Assembly: GCA_030685065.1 (NCBI GenBank)
Contig: JAUXQH010000173.1
Location: 1 to 64,000, forward strand
Length of the DNA: 64,000 bases
Direction of reading: 5' to 3'
DNA from: Pseudomonadota bacterium
GTDB taxonomy: Bacteria > Myxococcota_A > UBA796 > SXON01
Part shown: in pieces, positions 51,129 through 59,170 of the stretch
Numbering within the stretch: position 1 is the first letter of the stretch
Layout of the letters: each line of letters opens with the position of its first letter
The notes under the pieces: model-generated
The model's database searches: none
Told to the model about the DNA's origin: nothing
What the model saw: the letters and a program-made list of their open reading frames with translations, nothing else
Made by a program: the position numbers and the translations under genes

Positions 51129-51838
51129 GCGGCTCCCGTGACGCGGAGGAAGAGATCCTCCAGCCGCTCGCCCGGCGCGACGATCTCGGCGACCGGGCCG
51201 AGCACGGCGATGCGGCCCTTGTGGACGATCGCGAGGCGATCACACACCTCCGCGGCGTCCTCCATCGTGTGGGTGGAGAGGAACACGGTGCGTCCCTCCT
51301 TCGCGAGGTCGCGGAACACCTGCTTGATCTGCCGGGCGCCGCGCGGATCGAGGCCTACCATCGGCTCGTCCACGATGAGGAGGCGCGGCTCGGTGAGGAG
51401 GGCCCCGGCCAGGGTGAGCCGCTGCTTCATGCCATGGGAGAAGCTTTCGACCAGGGCGTCGGCCTGCTCGAGGAGCAGCTGTTGGGCGAGCCGGGCGTCG
51501 ATCCGGTCCAGCAGGCCTCTCTGTGGCATCCCGTAGATCTCCCCGAGGAAGCGGAGGAATTCACGCGCGGTGAGCTTGTCGTAGAGGTAGGGCCGGTCGG
51601 GGATGAAGCTCATCCTACGCCGCGCTTCCACCGGGTTGTCGGCCAGCGAGATCCCGTCGATCCAGATGTCGCCGCCAGAGGGGGGCAACACGCCGCCCAA
51701 CATGCGGAGGGTCGTCGTCTTGCCCGCGCCGTTGAGGCCGAGGAACCCGAAGACCTCCCCTGGGCGTACGTCGAGATCGAGCGGCCAGACCGCCTGGAAG
51801 GAGGCGTAGCGCTTCTCGATCTGGCGTGCGCGGATCAT
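51125..51838 (-). CDS. NatA/CcmA-type ABC transporter ATPase
   Basis: 237 residues. Walker A GLNGAGKTTTLRML, signature FSHGMKQRLTLAGALL, Walker B LLIVDEPMVGLDP, and HTMEDAAEVCDRLAIV. Type matches exporter ATPases that work with large ABC-2 permeases. The only suitable permease in the window is at 57512. ATG 51838 starts the domain directly; the longer upstream reading is not coding. Overlaps the next lipoprotein by ATGA. Confidence 0.92.
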   Translation of the reverse strand: MIRARQIEKRYASFQAVWPLDLDVRPGEVFGFLGLNGAGKTTTLRMLGGVLPPSGGDIWIDGISLADNPVEARRRMSFIPDRPYLYDKLTAREFLRFLGEIYGMPQRGLLDRIDARLAQQLLLEQADALVESFSHGMKQRLTLAGALLTEPRLLIVDEPMVGLDPRGARQIKQVFRDLAKEGRTVFLSTHTMEDAAEVCDRLAIVHKGRIAVLGPVAEIVAPGERLEDLFLRVTGAA

Positions 51839-51985
51839 CGCGGCGATCCCTAACGCATGACGCTCGTCCCCGGCACGGGTGCGGCGATGCGGGCCCGGAG
51901 GGCGCGCTGGGGAGCCGGAAAATCGGATGTAATGCGCGCGGCTTCGGGGTCGTGGTACACCACCGAAGCGATCAACGGAGCCTGC

Positions 51986-52630
51986 ATGTCTGTCCCTCCC
52001 TCCTTTCGGGTTCTCCTCCTGGACCCAGTGAAGTTGCGTCGCGATCGCGCCGAGCGTGCCATGCGTCTCCGCTTCGACACCGTGGGCTGCGGCACGATGA
52101 CCCAGGCCCTCGCCGTGCTGAACGAGGGGCACCCGCCCGACGCCATCGTGCTGACGCTGCGCCAGGCGGACGACAACGGGCTGGTCGCCGGGAAGGCCCT
52201 GCGGGCGCTGGTCGGGCCCGACGTCTACATCCTGGTCCACGGCGCCGCGGACATGCGTCCGGGGGCGCGTCGCCCCGCCGCATCGGAGCGGCAGGGCATC
52301 GCGACGTGGCACGGGGTGAACGGCTGGAGCGAGGCGGTGCTCGAGCCCGAGGCGATCGAGTCGGTCGTGGGGGGCGAGCTGCACCGTCGCCATCGCGCCC
52401 AGGTGCCGGTCGCGGCACCCGTGAGCCTGTTGACCCGCGCTCGCGCGGTCACGAGGGAGGACATGAAGGCCTTCCTCACGAAGGACCGCCCGCTCGTGCC
52501 GACGCCTCCGCGCGCCCCCGACGAGCCCCCGGGGTGGATCGAGCTGCTCAACGCGGCGCCCACCGCCGCGAACCTCAAGGCCCTGCTGACGAAGGAGATT
52601 GGTGGCATGCCGAGGAGGTCGGAAGGGTAG
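51986..52630 (+). CDS. Degenerate receiver-like protein
   Basis: 214 residues. GGAG lies 5 nt before ATG 51986. Residues 8-90 follow receiver topology (FRVLLLDPVKLRRDRAERAMRLRF, TMTQALAVLNEGHPPDAIVLTLRQADDNGLVAG), but the phosphoacceptor Asp is not evident (the position reads LTLRQADD) and no HTH is attached. A C-terminal Pro-rich linker leads to two short helical repeats (DMKAFLTK and LKALLTKE). Similar adaptor-like proteins occur in myxobacteria. Possibly a pseudo-receiver scaffold. Confidence 0.55.
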   Translation: MSVPPSFRVLLLDPVKLRRDRAERAMRLRFDTVGCGTMTQALAVLNEGHPPDAIVLTLRQADDNGLVAGKALRALVGPDVYILVHGAADMRPGARRPAASERQGIATWHGVNGWSEAVLEPEAIESVVGGELHRRHRAQVPVAAPVSLLTRARAVTREDMKAFLTKDRPLVPTPPRAPDEPPGWIELLNAAPTAANLKALLTKEIGGMPRRSEG

Positions 52631-52653
52631 GCTCGTTCGGGCCGGGCAGGCCC

Positions 52654-54108
52654 TCAGCGGGCCTCGACGAGCTCCAGCCGAATCCGCCCCATCAACGCCA
52701 TGATCTGTACCTGCTGGTCGAGGTCACCCGTCGTGACCTTCAGGTGTGTGGCGTCTGCCGGGAACTGCCCGAACGTCGGATCGATGGGAACCCAGCCGGT
52801 CGGGCCGCCCAGCTCGACCTCGGGCCACGCGTGGTAGTAGAACGCGTCCCCGAGGCGGTCGCTGTACACGAGGCCGGCGGCGATGCGCGCCGGGATTCCC
52901 ACCGCGCGCGCGAGGGACACGAAGAGCGCCGTGTGCTCGTTGCAGTCGCCCCGGCCGCTGCGGAGCACGGTGAGCCCGTCGGGAACCCCCATGGTGGGGA
53001 CCTTCTGGAGGTAGTCGAACACGAAGTCGTGCAGGCGGCGGGCGGCGGTGAGTCGATCGGTCGCGTCCCCCACGATCGCGCGGGCGCGCGTGACGATCTC
53101 CGGGTGGCCGGACGGGATCGACAGCGTGGCGGCCAGGTCGGGGTGCGTGCCCGGCTCCGCGAGCGGGAGCGTCGGGAGCTCTTCGAGGAGCGGCACCGAG
53201 ACGGTGACGGTGTCGTCCACGCGGGTCTGAAGGGGGGGCTCGGAGGGGATTCGCGTCGGGTCGATGCCGACGATGCGAAGGGTGACCACCTTGGTGTCCC
53301 GCGCGTTCGCCAGGTTGCCCTCGAGCTGCGCGGCGGAGAGCGCCACCAAGTCCGGTGGATCGCCGCCGTCGATCGTCATGGCGGCTTCCCGGGTCATCCG
53401 CTCGGTGCGGAGGCCCATCGCGGCTTCTTCCCGCAGGGTGTCCCCGGCGCTGTCGACGAGCCTGCGCGCCTCCACCCCTCCGAAGCGGGTGCGCACCCAG
53501 TACCCCGCCTCTCCGTTCGCCAGCATCTCTGTCGACTCGACCGTGAGCGTCGCATCCGCGTTGGTCATCGTCAGCGGGTCGAAGTAGGGGACGGTGAAGC
53601 TCGACCCCGGCGCGAGCGTGCGGCCGCGGAGCTGGGCCGCGAGCGTGATCGAGAGCACGGGGGCCTCGCGGATCGGGACGTCGATGACGCGCACCTCTCC
53701 GTCCTGGGCGATCTCGACGTGGATCTTGCCCTCCTGGACCTCGCCGCGACCGGTGAGCTTGGTCGGCGCGGAGAGCAGGAAGTCGAAGGTGCGCAGCTTT
53801 CCGTCCGCGCCGGTCACGGCGGTTCCGGCCGTGACGATCTGTTGGGAGGCGCCGAGGGCGGCGATGCGGAACGCGGACTGCCCGGAGAAGATCCGGCCGC
53901 CGTCGGCGGTCGCCGCCTCCCGCGTGACGGCGTAGCCGACGTGCGTGTCCTGCACGAAGATGCCCTGCCAGCGCTCTTCCGTCGGGCCGACCGTGAGCGC
54001 GCCGACGTCGATAGGGGCCAGGGGGGGCTCGGCCTCGACCAGGGCGAACGCGGCGACGGCGAGGAAGCTCGCCACGAACAGGGCCTCGACGACGATGAGC
54101 GTGCGCAC
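52654..54108 (-). CDS. Transglutaminase-like cysteine enzyme, exported or membrane-anchored
   Basis: 484 residues from GTG 54108 behind GAGG. One N-terminal helix (3-25), a large beta-rich region (30-370), and a C-terminal transglutaminase core RGDCNEHTALFVSLARAVGIPARIAAGLV (C389), YYHAWPEVEL (H426), WVPIDPTFGQ (D443), the Cys-His-Asp triad. Probably a periplasmic protease- or crosslinking-type enzyme. Adjacent downstream of signal peptidase I with 35 bp between, on the same strand. Confidence 0.85.
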   Translation of the reverse strand: MRTLIVVEALFVASFLAVAAFALVEAEPPLAPIDVGALTVGPTEERWQGIFVQDTHVGYAVTREAATADGGRIFSGQSAFRIAALGASQQIVTAGTAVTGADGKLRTFDFLLSAPTKLTGRGEVQEGKIHVEIAQDGEVRVIDVPIREAPVLSITLAAQLRGRTLAPGSSFTVPYFDPLTMTNADATLTVESTEMLANGEAGYWVRTRFGGVEARRLVDSAGDTLREEAAMGLRTERMTREAAMTIDGGDPPDLVALSAAQLEGNLANARDTKVVTLRIVGIDPTRIPSEPPLQTRVDDTVTVSVPLLEELPTLPLAEPGTHPDLAATLSIPSGHPEIVTRARAIVGDATDRLTAARRLHDFVFDYLQKVPTMGVPDGLTVLRSGRGDCNEHTALFVSLARAVGIPARIAAGLVYSDRLGDAFYYHAWPEVELGGPTGWVPIDPTFGQFPADATHLKVTTGDLDQQVQIMALMGRIRLELVEAR

Positions 54109-54143
54109 GGGGCCTCGGTAACGCGGGGAAAGCTCCGCAGTGA

Positions 54144-54998
54144 TCAGTGCAGGATCGTACCGATCCGCTCGGTGCGGATGCTCCCGAGCGCCCGGATGGT
54201 GCCTTCGCAGCCATTGAACGACAGCCAGACGAACATCGCGCGGCCCTTGATGTTGTCCCGGGGGACGAACCCCCACACGCGGCTGTCGGCCGAATTGTCG
54301 CGGTTGTCGCCCATCATGAAGTACTCGCCGTCCGGCACCGTCTTCGGGCCCCAGTCCGCCATGCGCTGGGCGTAGGTCGTGCTTTGCAGCACGGGGTGGG
54401 GCTTGCCGTCCAGCACCTCTTCGAACATCCGCATGTCGTCGCTGCGGCAGAACTGGTCGGTGTAGCTGTAGCCGGCCTGGAAGGTACGGGTCTGTTCGAC
54501 GCCGTTGACGAACACCACGTCGTCCCGGACCTCGACGGTGTCGCCCGGGAGGCCGACGACGCGCTTGATGTAGTCGGTCTCGCAATCCTCCCGGGGGCCG
54601 GGGAGCGCGCCGCCCGAGATCCACGCGGGGATGCGCTTGAGCTTGCACCACGGGTCGGGGTTCTGCGTGGGCGGGTGGATGAACACCACGATGTCGCCGC
54701 GCTCGGGCTCTCCGCGGGGGAGGATCTCGATGTTCGTGAACGGGACGCGCAGGCCGTAGGCGAGCTTGGAGACCAGGATGAAGTCACCGATTGCCAGCGT
54801 TGGAACCATCGAGCCCGAGGGGATCTGGAAGGGCTCGATGAGGATCGAGCGGATCACCAGGACGATGAGGATCGCGGGGCCCCAGGACTGCACCAGGTCG
54901 ATGCACCAGTCGATCGCCCGCCGCAGCAGGGGGCGGTTGTCCGGAGGTTGCTCCTTGGGGAGGTCCTTGCGCAGATCGATGTCGAGGCCGTCAGCCAC
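54144..54998 (-). CDS. lepB: Signal peptidase I
   Basis: 284 residues, GTG start. Catalytic Ser in IPSGSMVPTL (S63), Lys in DYIKRVVGLPGD (K145), box E GDNRDNSADSRVWGFVP. One N-terminal transmembrane segment (about 38-55). It cleaves Sec and Tat signal peptides in the periplasm. Upstream of the transglutaminase gene, divergent from the Nudix gene. Confidence 0.96.
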   Translation of the reverse strand: MADGLDIDLRKDLPKEQPPDNRPLLRRAIDWCIDLVQSWGPAILIVLVIRSILIEPFQIPSGSMVPTLAIGDFILVSKLAYGLRVPFTNIEILPRGEPERGDIVVFIHPPTQNPDPWCKLKRIPAWISGGALPGPREDCETDYIKRVVGLPGDTVEVRDDVVFVNGVEQTRTFQAGYSYTDQFCRSDDMRMFEEVLDGKPHPVLQSTTYAQRMADWGPKTVPDGEYFMMGDNRDNSADSRVWGFVPRDNIKGRAMFVWLSFNGCEGTIRALGSIRTERIGTILH

Positions 54999-55081
54999 CA
55001 GCTTCCTTTCGCGGAACCACGTCGAGTGACCGTTGGCCGCGGGGCGGGGCTATCTAGCATGGATCGCGCTACGTCGTCAGG

Positions 55082-55642
55082 GTGTCGCGCCTCTTACGCC
55101 TGAACCTGCCGCCCTCCCTCCCCGATCCCGAGGCCGTTCGCAGCCGCGCTGCTGTCGCCGTCGTGGTCGGCCCGGGGGAGGACATCCTGTTCATCCGCCG
55201 CGCCGAGCGGAAGGGGGATCCCTGGAGCGGCGACATGGCTTTTCCCGGGGGGCGCGAGGAGCCGATCGATCCGCACCCGCGCGCGACCGCCGAGCGGGAA
55301 ACCTTCGAGGAGGTCGGTGTCGATCTCTCCGGCGCCACCTTCCTCGGCGCGCTCCAACCGATGGCGTCGCCGCTGCGCGCGCCCAATCAGGGCTTCGTCA
55401 TTCACCCCTTCCTGTACCGCCTGGACGCGTGGCCCTCGTTCGTCACGAGCGAAGAGGTCGCCGCCATCCACCACCTCGCGCTGCCGCGCATCCTGGCGGG
55501 GGAGGGGCGCGAGACGTTTGTTTTCCGCGGATATGGCATCGAGCGCGAGCTGCCGTGCCTGCGCCTGGACGGCACGTTCGTGTGGGGCCTCACGCTCCGT
55601 GTGGTGGACGACCTGACCGAGCGGTTACGCGCCGCGCCGTAG
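55082..55642 (+). CDS. Nudix hydrolase, CoA pyrophosphatase-like
   Basis: 186 residues, GTG start. The Nudix box reads GGREEP...ATAERETFEEVGVDL, with the REUxEExGU core intact; ILFIRRAERKGDPWSGDMAFPGGREE is the typical N-terminal CoA-pyrophosphatase (NudL-like) run. Likely removes or recycles CoA or a related nucleotide. Its end overlaps, by 1 bp, a 12-bp element repeated elsewhere (55642-55653). Confidence 0.88.
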   Translation: MSRLLRLNLPPSLPDPEAVRSRAAVAVVVGPGEDILFIRRAERKGDPWSGDMAFPGGREEPIDPHPRATAERETFEEVGVDLSGATFLGALQPMASPLRAPNQGFVIHPFLYRLDAWPSFVTSEEVAAIHHLALPRILAGEGRETFVFRGYGIERELPCLRLDGTFVWGLTLRVVDDLTERLRAAP

Positions 55643-55813
55643 GAGCGTTCGGGAGAAATGCTCCCGTCGCCCGCTCGCGTCTGCTGGCCGCGGCCGCGCG
55701 TCTTCCTCGGTCACAGGTCTCGACCTGCTCCCTCGTCAGCCACGCAGCCCCGTCTCAGCAGCCCCCTCGAACACGATCTGCGCGGACTCGGTCCGCATTT
55801 CCCCGAACGCTCC
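55642..55813. repeat. Inverted pair of a 12-bp intergenic element with a hairpin
   Basis: GGAGCGTTCGGG (55642-55653) and its exact reverse complement CCCGAACGCTCC (55802-55813) flank most of the 184-bp gap after the Nudix gene. Next to the first copy CGGGAG-AAATG-CTCCCG (55650-55666) is a 6-bp-stem hairpin without a U tract. A third copy, GGAGCGTTCGGG at 61808-61819, follows another gene end. No open frame in the gap looks coding. Confidence 0.6.
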
Positions 55814-55826
55814 GAGGGAGCTGACC

Positions 55827-56348
55827 GTGCTCTGGCTCATCGCTCCGTTCGTCCACACCCCGCCGCTCGCGCCGCCGGGCCCGCCGTGGGAAGTCGCGTT
55901 CCTCCGGCGGGAGGACATGACGCGCCAGGGGGTGTGGTGCGCGTGGGAAGCGGAGTCGCTCCTCTACGACGGCAAGCCGTTGTGGTCGGCGGAGCCCCCG
56001 GAGGGGGAGCATTGGTGCCTCGCGCCGTTCGAGGCCGCCCGGATGGTGGACGTGCTGGGGGAGAACGGGCCGTACCTCTCGGTGCGGCTGACCGAGTGGG
56101 CCTGCTGCCCGGATCGCGAGGCCATCACGCGCGCGGTCACGTACGACCTCCGCACGGGCGTGCCGACCACCCTCGAGGCCTACGACCCGCGCTACTTCTC
56201 CTGGCGAACCAAGCGGTTGCAGCGGATCCTCGACCGGAATCACGGCGGCGGATGGTCGGTCGATCCGACGGCGTTCGTCGTGGACGGTCGCCACGTGCGC
56301 GTCTGGGCGACGCGCGGCGGCGAGGCAATCGAGATCCCGTTGCGCTGA
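55827..56348 (+). CDS. Hypothetical protein
   Basis: 173 residues, GTG start with GGGAG nearby. A few features: Trp/Cys-rich core (GVWCAWEAESLLYDGKPLWS, EHWCLAPFEAARM, TEWACCPDREAIT), a basic mid region (RYFSWRTKRLQRIL) and a C-terminal strand-rich tail. No signal peptide is clear and no family recognised. Stands between the Nudix and MCE genes, 33 bp before the latter. Confidence 0.55.
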   Translation: MLWLIAPFVHTPPLAPPGPPWEVAFLRREDMTRQGVWCAWEAESLLYDGKPLWSAEPPEGEHWCLAPFEAARMVDVLGENGPYLSVRLTEWACCPDREAITRAVTYDLRTGVPTTLEAYDPRYFSWRTKRLQRILDRNHGGGWSVDPTAFVVDGRHVRVWATRGGEAIEIPLR

Positions 56349-56381
56349 CCGGCGTCTCGGAACGTGGGCTATGTTGCCGCC

Positions 56382-57494
56382 GTGGAACGCAACCTCTCCC
56401 AGGAAATCAAGGTCGGCCTGTTCGTCCTTGTCTTCCTTGCCCTCATCGCCGCGGCGTCCTTCATCCTCGGCGGGGGTGAGGACATCTTTGCCAAGAACTA
56501 CCTGCTCCACACGAGCTACCAGGACGTGAAGGGCATGAAGGTGGGGGCCGTGGTGCGCCTCGCCGGCATGGACGTGGGAGAGGTCTCCCGGGTCGAATTC
56601 TCCACCGACCCGGCCGTGAAGGAGATCGAGGTCGATCTCCGGATTCGGGAGGACTACCAGACGCGCATCCGGTCGGACTCCGTCGCGGCGATCCAGCAGA
56701 TCGGCGTGCTCGGGGACATGTACGTGAGCCTCACGGTCGGCTCGTCCGACAAGGAGACCCTCCCGAACGACGGCCACATCCAGGGCATCGCCGCGCTGGA
56801 CATGCTCTCCTACGCCGACAAGGCCACGGAGATCGTGGCGAACGCGTCGAGCATCTCCAAGAAGGTCGACCTGATGCTCGGCAGCGAAGACGCGGCGAGC
56901 CGCGCCGAGATCGCCAAGAGCATCGAGAACATCGGCCTGCTCCTCGCGGACGCGAAGGAGGGCAAGGGCATCGTCCACACCCTGGTCTACGACAAGAACG
57001 CGGCTGCCAAGGTGAACTCGATCCTCTCCAACGTGGATGGCATCACCGCCGACGTGAAGGGCATCACCCACCAGCTCAAGACGGGGGACGGTCTCGCAAC
57101 CTCGCTCATCTACGGCAAGAATGGGGATGCCCTCACGACGCGGATCTCCGATGCCGTGGCGGCGGTCGAGGGGTTGCTGACGGACGTGCGGACGAAGGAC
57201 TCGATGGCCCACTCCCTCCTCTACGATCCCAACGGCGCGAAGATCGTGACGGAGCTCGAGGGCGCGGCCGTGTCGTTGCGGGGCATCACCGATGCCGTGA
57301 ACGCCGGCGAGGGCACGGCGGGCCTGCTCGTTCGGGATCCGCAGCTGTACGAAGATCTCCGCGTCCTGCTCGGCGGCGCGCAGCGCAACGCGCTCTTGCG
57401 GGCGTACATCCGCGCCACGGTCGAGCGCGGTCGCGACGAGAACGGCTCCGCCTGGAAGGCCCCCTCCGACGACCCCAGCCGGGGTGGTCGGTAG
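56382..57494 (+). CDS. mlaD: MCE-family (MlaD-like) substrate-binding protein
   Basis: 370 residues. GTG 56382 gives MERNLSQEIKVGLFVLVFLAL, the usual MlaD opening; GTG 56364 would add six residues. One N-terminal helix (11-31), then an MCE domain (about 40-120: SYQDVKGMKVGAVVRLAGMDVGEVSRVEF, VSLTVGSS), then a long helical region (130-340) rich in Val/Ala heptads with repeats TLVYDKNA, SLIYGKNG, SLLYDPNG. Forms a hexameric periplasmic tunnel. Its MlaFE partners sit at 49045-50599. Confidence 0.9.
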   Translation: MERNLSQEIKVGLFVLVFLALIAAASFILGGGEDIFAKNYLLHTSYQDVKGMKVGAVVRLAGMDVGEVSRVEFSTDPAVKEIEVDLRIREDYQTRIRSDSVAAIQQIGVLGDMYVSLTVGSSDKETLPNDGHIQGIAALDMLSYADKATEIVANASSISKKVDLMLGSEDAASRAEIAKSIENIGLLLADAKEGKGIVHTLVYDKNAAAKVNSILSNVDGITADVKGITHQLKTGDGLATSLIYGKNGDALTTRISDAVAAVEGLLTDVRTKDSMAHSLLYDPNGAKIVTELEGAAVSLRGITDAVNAGEGTAGLLVRDPQLYEDLRVLLGGAQRNALLRAYIRATVERGRDENGSAWKAPSDDPSRGGR

Positions 57495-57511
57495 TGTCCG
57501 CGGGGCAATAG

Positions 57512-59170
57512 GTGGCCGTGCTCCTGACGCTCTTGTCACCGCGGATCACCGGGCTCCGCAACACGCTCGTCCGCACCGAGCGGCGCGGGCTGTACGCGTT
57601 CCTCGGCTTGGTAGGGGTGGGCTTCTGGGCCAGCCTGTTCGGGTTGATGTACTTCCTCGTCGGCCAGTTCTGGGTGATCGAGGGCTTCGGGCCCTTCCTG
57701 GCCCGCAAGCTCCTGGAGATGCTGCTCGCGAGCCTTTTCGTGATGTTGACCTTCTCCAACATCATCACCGCGCTCTCCACGTACTTCTTGTCGGATGACC
57801 TCGAGCTGGTGCTCGGGCTCCCGGTCAGCCGCGCCACGTTCCACTACGGCCGCTTCGTCGACACGCTGTCCCAGTCGAGCTGGATGATGGCGCTGTTCGG
57901 GCTGCCCGTGTTCCTGGCCTACGGGCTGCGGATGGGGGCGGGGCCCAGCTACTACCTGTCGCTCGTCGTGGCGGTCCCGGCGCTCCTCATCATCGCGACG
58001 AACACGGGCATCGTCGTCGCGACCGTTCTGGTGAACGTGTTCTCTGCCAAGCGAACGCGCGAGCTGATGGTGATCCTCGGGCTCATGCTGGTGGCGGCCC
58101 TCTTCATCGCCATGCGGTCGCTCCGCCCCGAGCGGCTCGTGAACGCGCAGGAGTTCGAGTCGCTCGCGGCCTACCTCTCCGAGCTCCAGCTCCCCGCCCC
58201 GACGTTGTTCCCCCCGCGCTGGGCGAGCGAGGTCCTAGCCGCGACGCTCCTGTACACGCCCTTCCCGTGGATCGAGGCGGGGCTCCTCCTCACCGGTGCC
58301 CTCGCGAGCGCGGCGCTGTCCCGATGGGTGGTGGCCTGGGGCTTCGACACGGGCTGGTCTCGCGCCCAGGAAGCCCGCGCCGCCCGGTTCTACCGCTCCC
58401 CCGGGTTCGACTGGATCGTGCGCCCGCTCCCGCTCGCGTGGCGGGCCATGGCGGGCAAGGAGTTCCGTATCTTCGCCCGGGATCCGTCGCAGTGGTCGCA
58501 GGTGTTCCTGCTCATGGGCGTCTGCGGGATCTACCTCGTGAGCGTTCAGTCCCTGCCGATCAACTCGTTCCAGGGCGCCATCCTCAAGGCGATGAAGCAG
58601 GCGGTCGCCTTCCTGAACCTCGGGATGGGCGGGTTCGTGATGGCCGCGATCGCGGCGAGGTTCCAGTTCACGGCCGTGAGCCGGGAGGGGCGCGCGTGGT
58701 GGGTGCTCCGCGGCGCGCCGATCGAGCCGGCGACGATGTTGAGGGCCAAGGCGGTGCTGGGCCTCATCCCCATGATCGTCGTGGGCCTGGTGGTCGTGAT
58801 CGGGAGCGGCCTGCTGCTCGATGCGCCGGGGGAGCTCCTCGCGCTCGAAGCCGTCACCACCGTTGTCCTGGCGTACGGCATCTCTGGCCTCGCCCTGGCG
58901 ATGGGCGCGGTGTGGCCCGACTTCCGCGCGGACACCGCCGCGCGGGCCGCGTCCAGCCCCGCCGCCGTGTTCTTCATGGTCGTGGCGCTGGTGGTCGTGT
59001 TCCTGGTGCTTACGCTGGAGGCGGTGGGGGTGTGGCTCTATTTGCGACAGGGTGGCGAGACCTGGGCCCTCGCCCCGATCCCCGTTGCGTTGGCGTTTGC
59101 ATTGTGCCTGTTCGTCGGGCGCTGGCCCGTCGGTAGGGCCGCGGAGATCCTGTGGTCGCGTGGGTTGTAG
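57512..59170 (+). CDS. Large ABC-2-type permease (ABC_tran_2 family)
   Basis: 552 residues, GTG start. About 12 hydrophobic segments; STYFLSDDLELVLGLPVSRATFHYGR is a hallmark of the putative ABC exporter permease family, with a repeated second half (AMAGKEFRIFARDPSQWSQVFLL). Expected partner is a NatA-like ATPase, encoded at 51125. It follows the MCE gene by 17 bp and overlaps the TPR lipoprotein by 19 bp. Confidence 0.86.
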   Translation: MAVLLTLLSPRITGLRNTLVRTERRGLYAFLGLVGVGFWASLFGLMYFLVGQFWVIEGFGPFLARKLLEMLLASLFVMLTFSNIITALSTYFLSDDLELVLGLPVSRATFHYGRFVDTLSQSSWMMALFGLPVFLAYGLRMGAGPSYYLSLVVAVPALLIIATNTGIVVATVLVNVFSAKRTRELMVILGLMLVAALFIAMRSLRPERLVNAQEFESLAAYLSELQLPAPTLFPPRWASEVLAATLLYTPFPWIEAGLLLTGALASAALSRWVVAWGFDTGWSRAQEARAARFYRSPGFDWIVRPLPLAWRAMAGKEFRIFARDPSQWSQVFLLMGVCGIYLVSVQSLPINSFQGAILKAMKQAVAFLNLGMGGFVMAAIAARFQFTAVSREGRAWWVLRGAPIEPATMLRAKAVLGLIPMIVVGLVVVIGSGLLLDAPGELLALEAVTTVVLAYGISGLALAMGAVWPDFRADTAARAASSPAAVFFMVVALVVVFLVLTLEAVGVWLYLRQGGETWALAPIPVALAFALCLFVGRWPVGRAAEILWSRGL

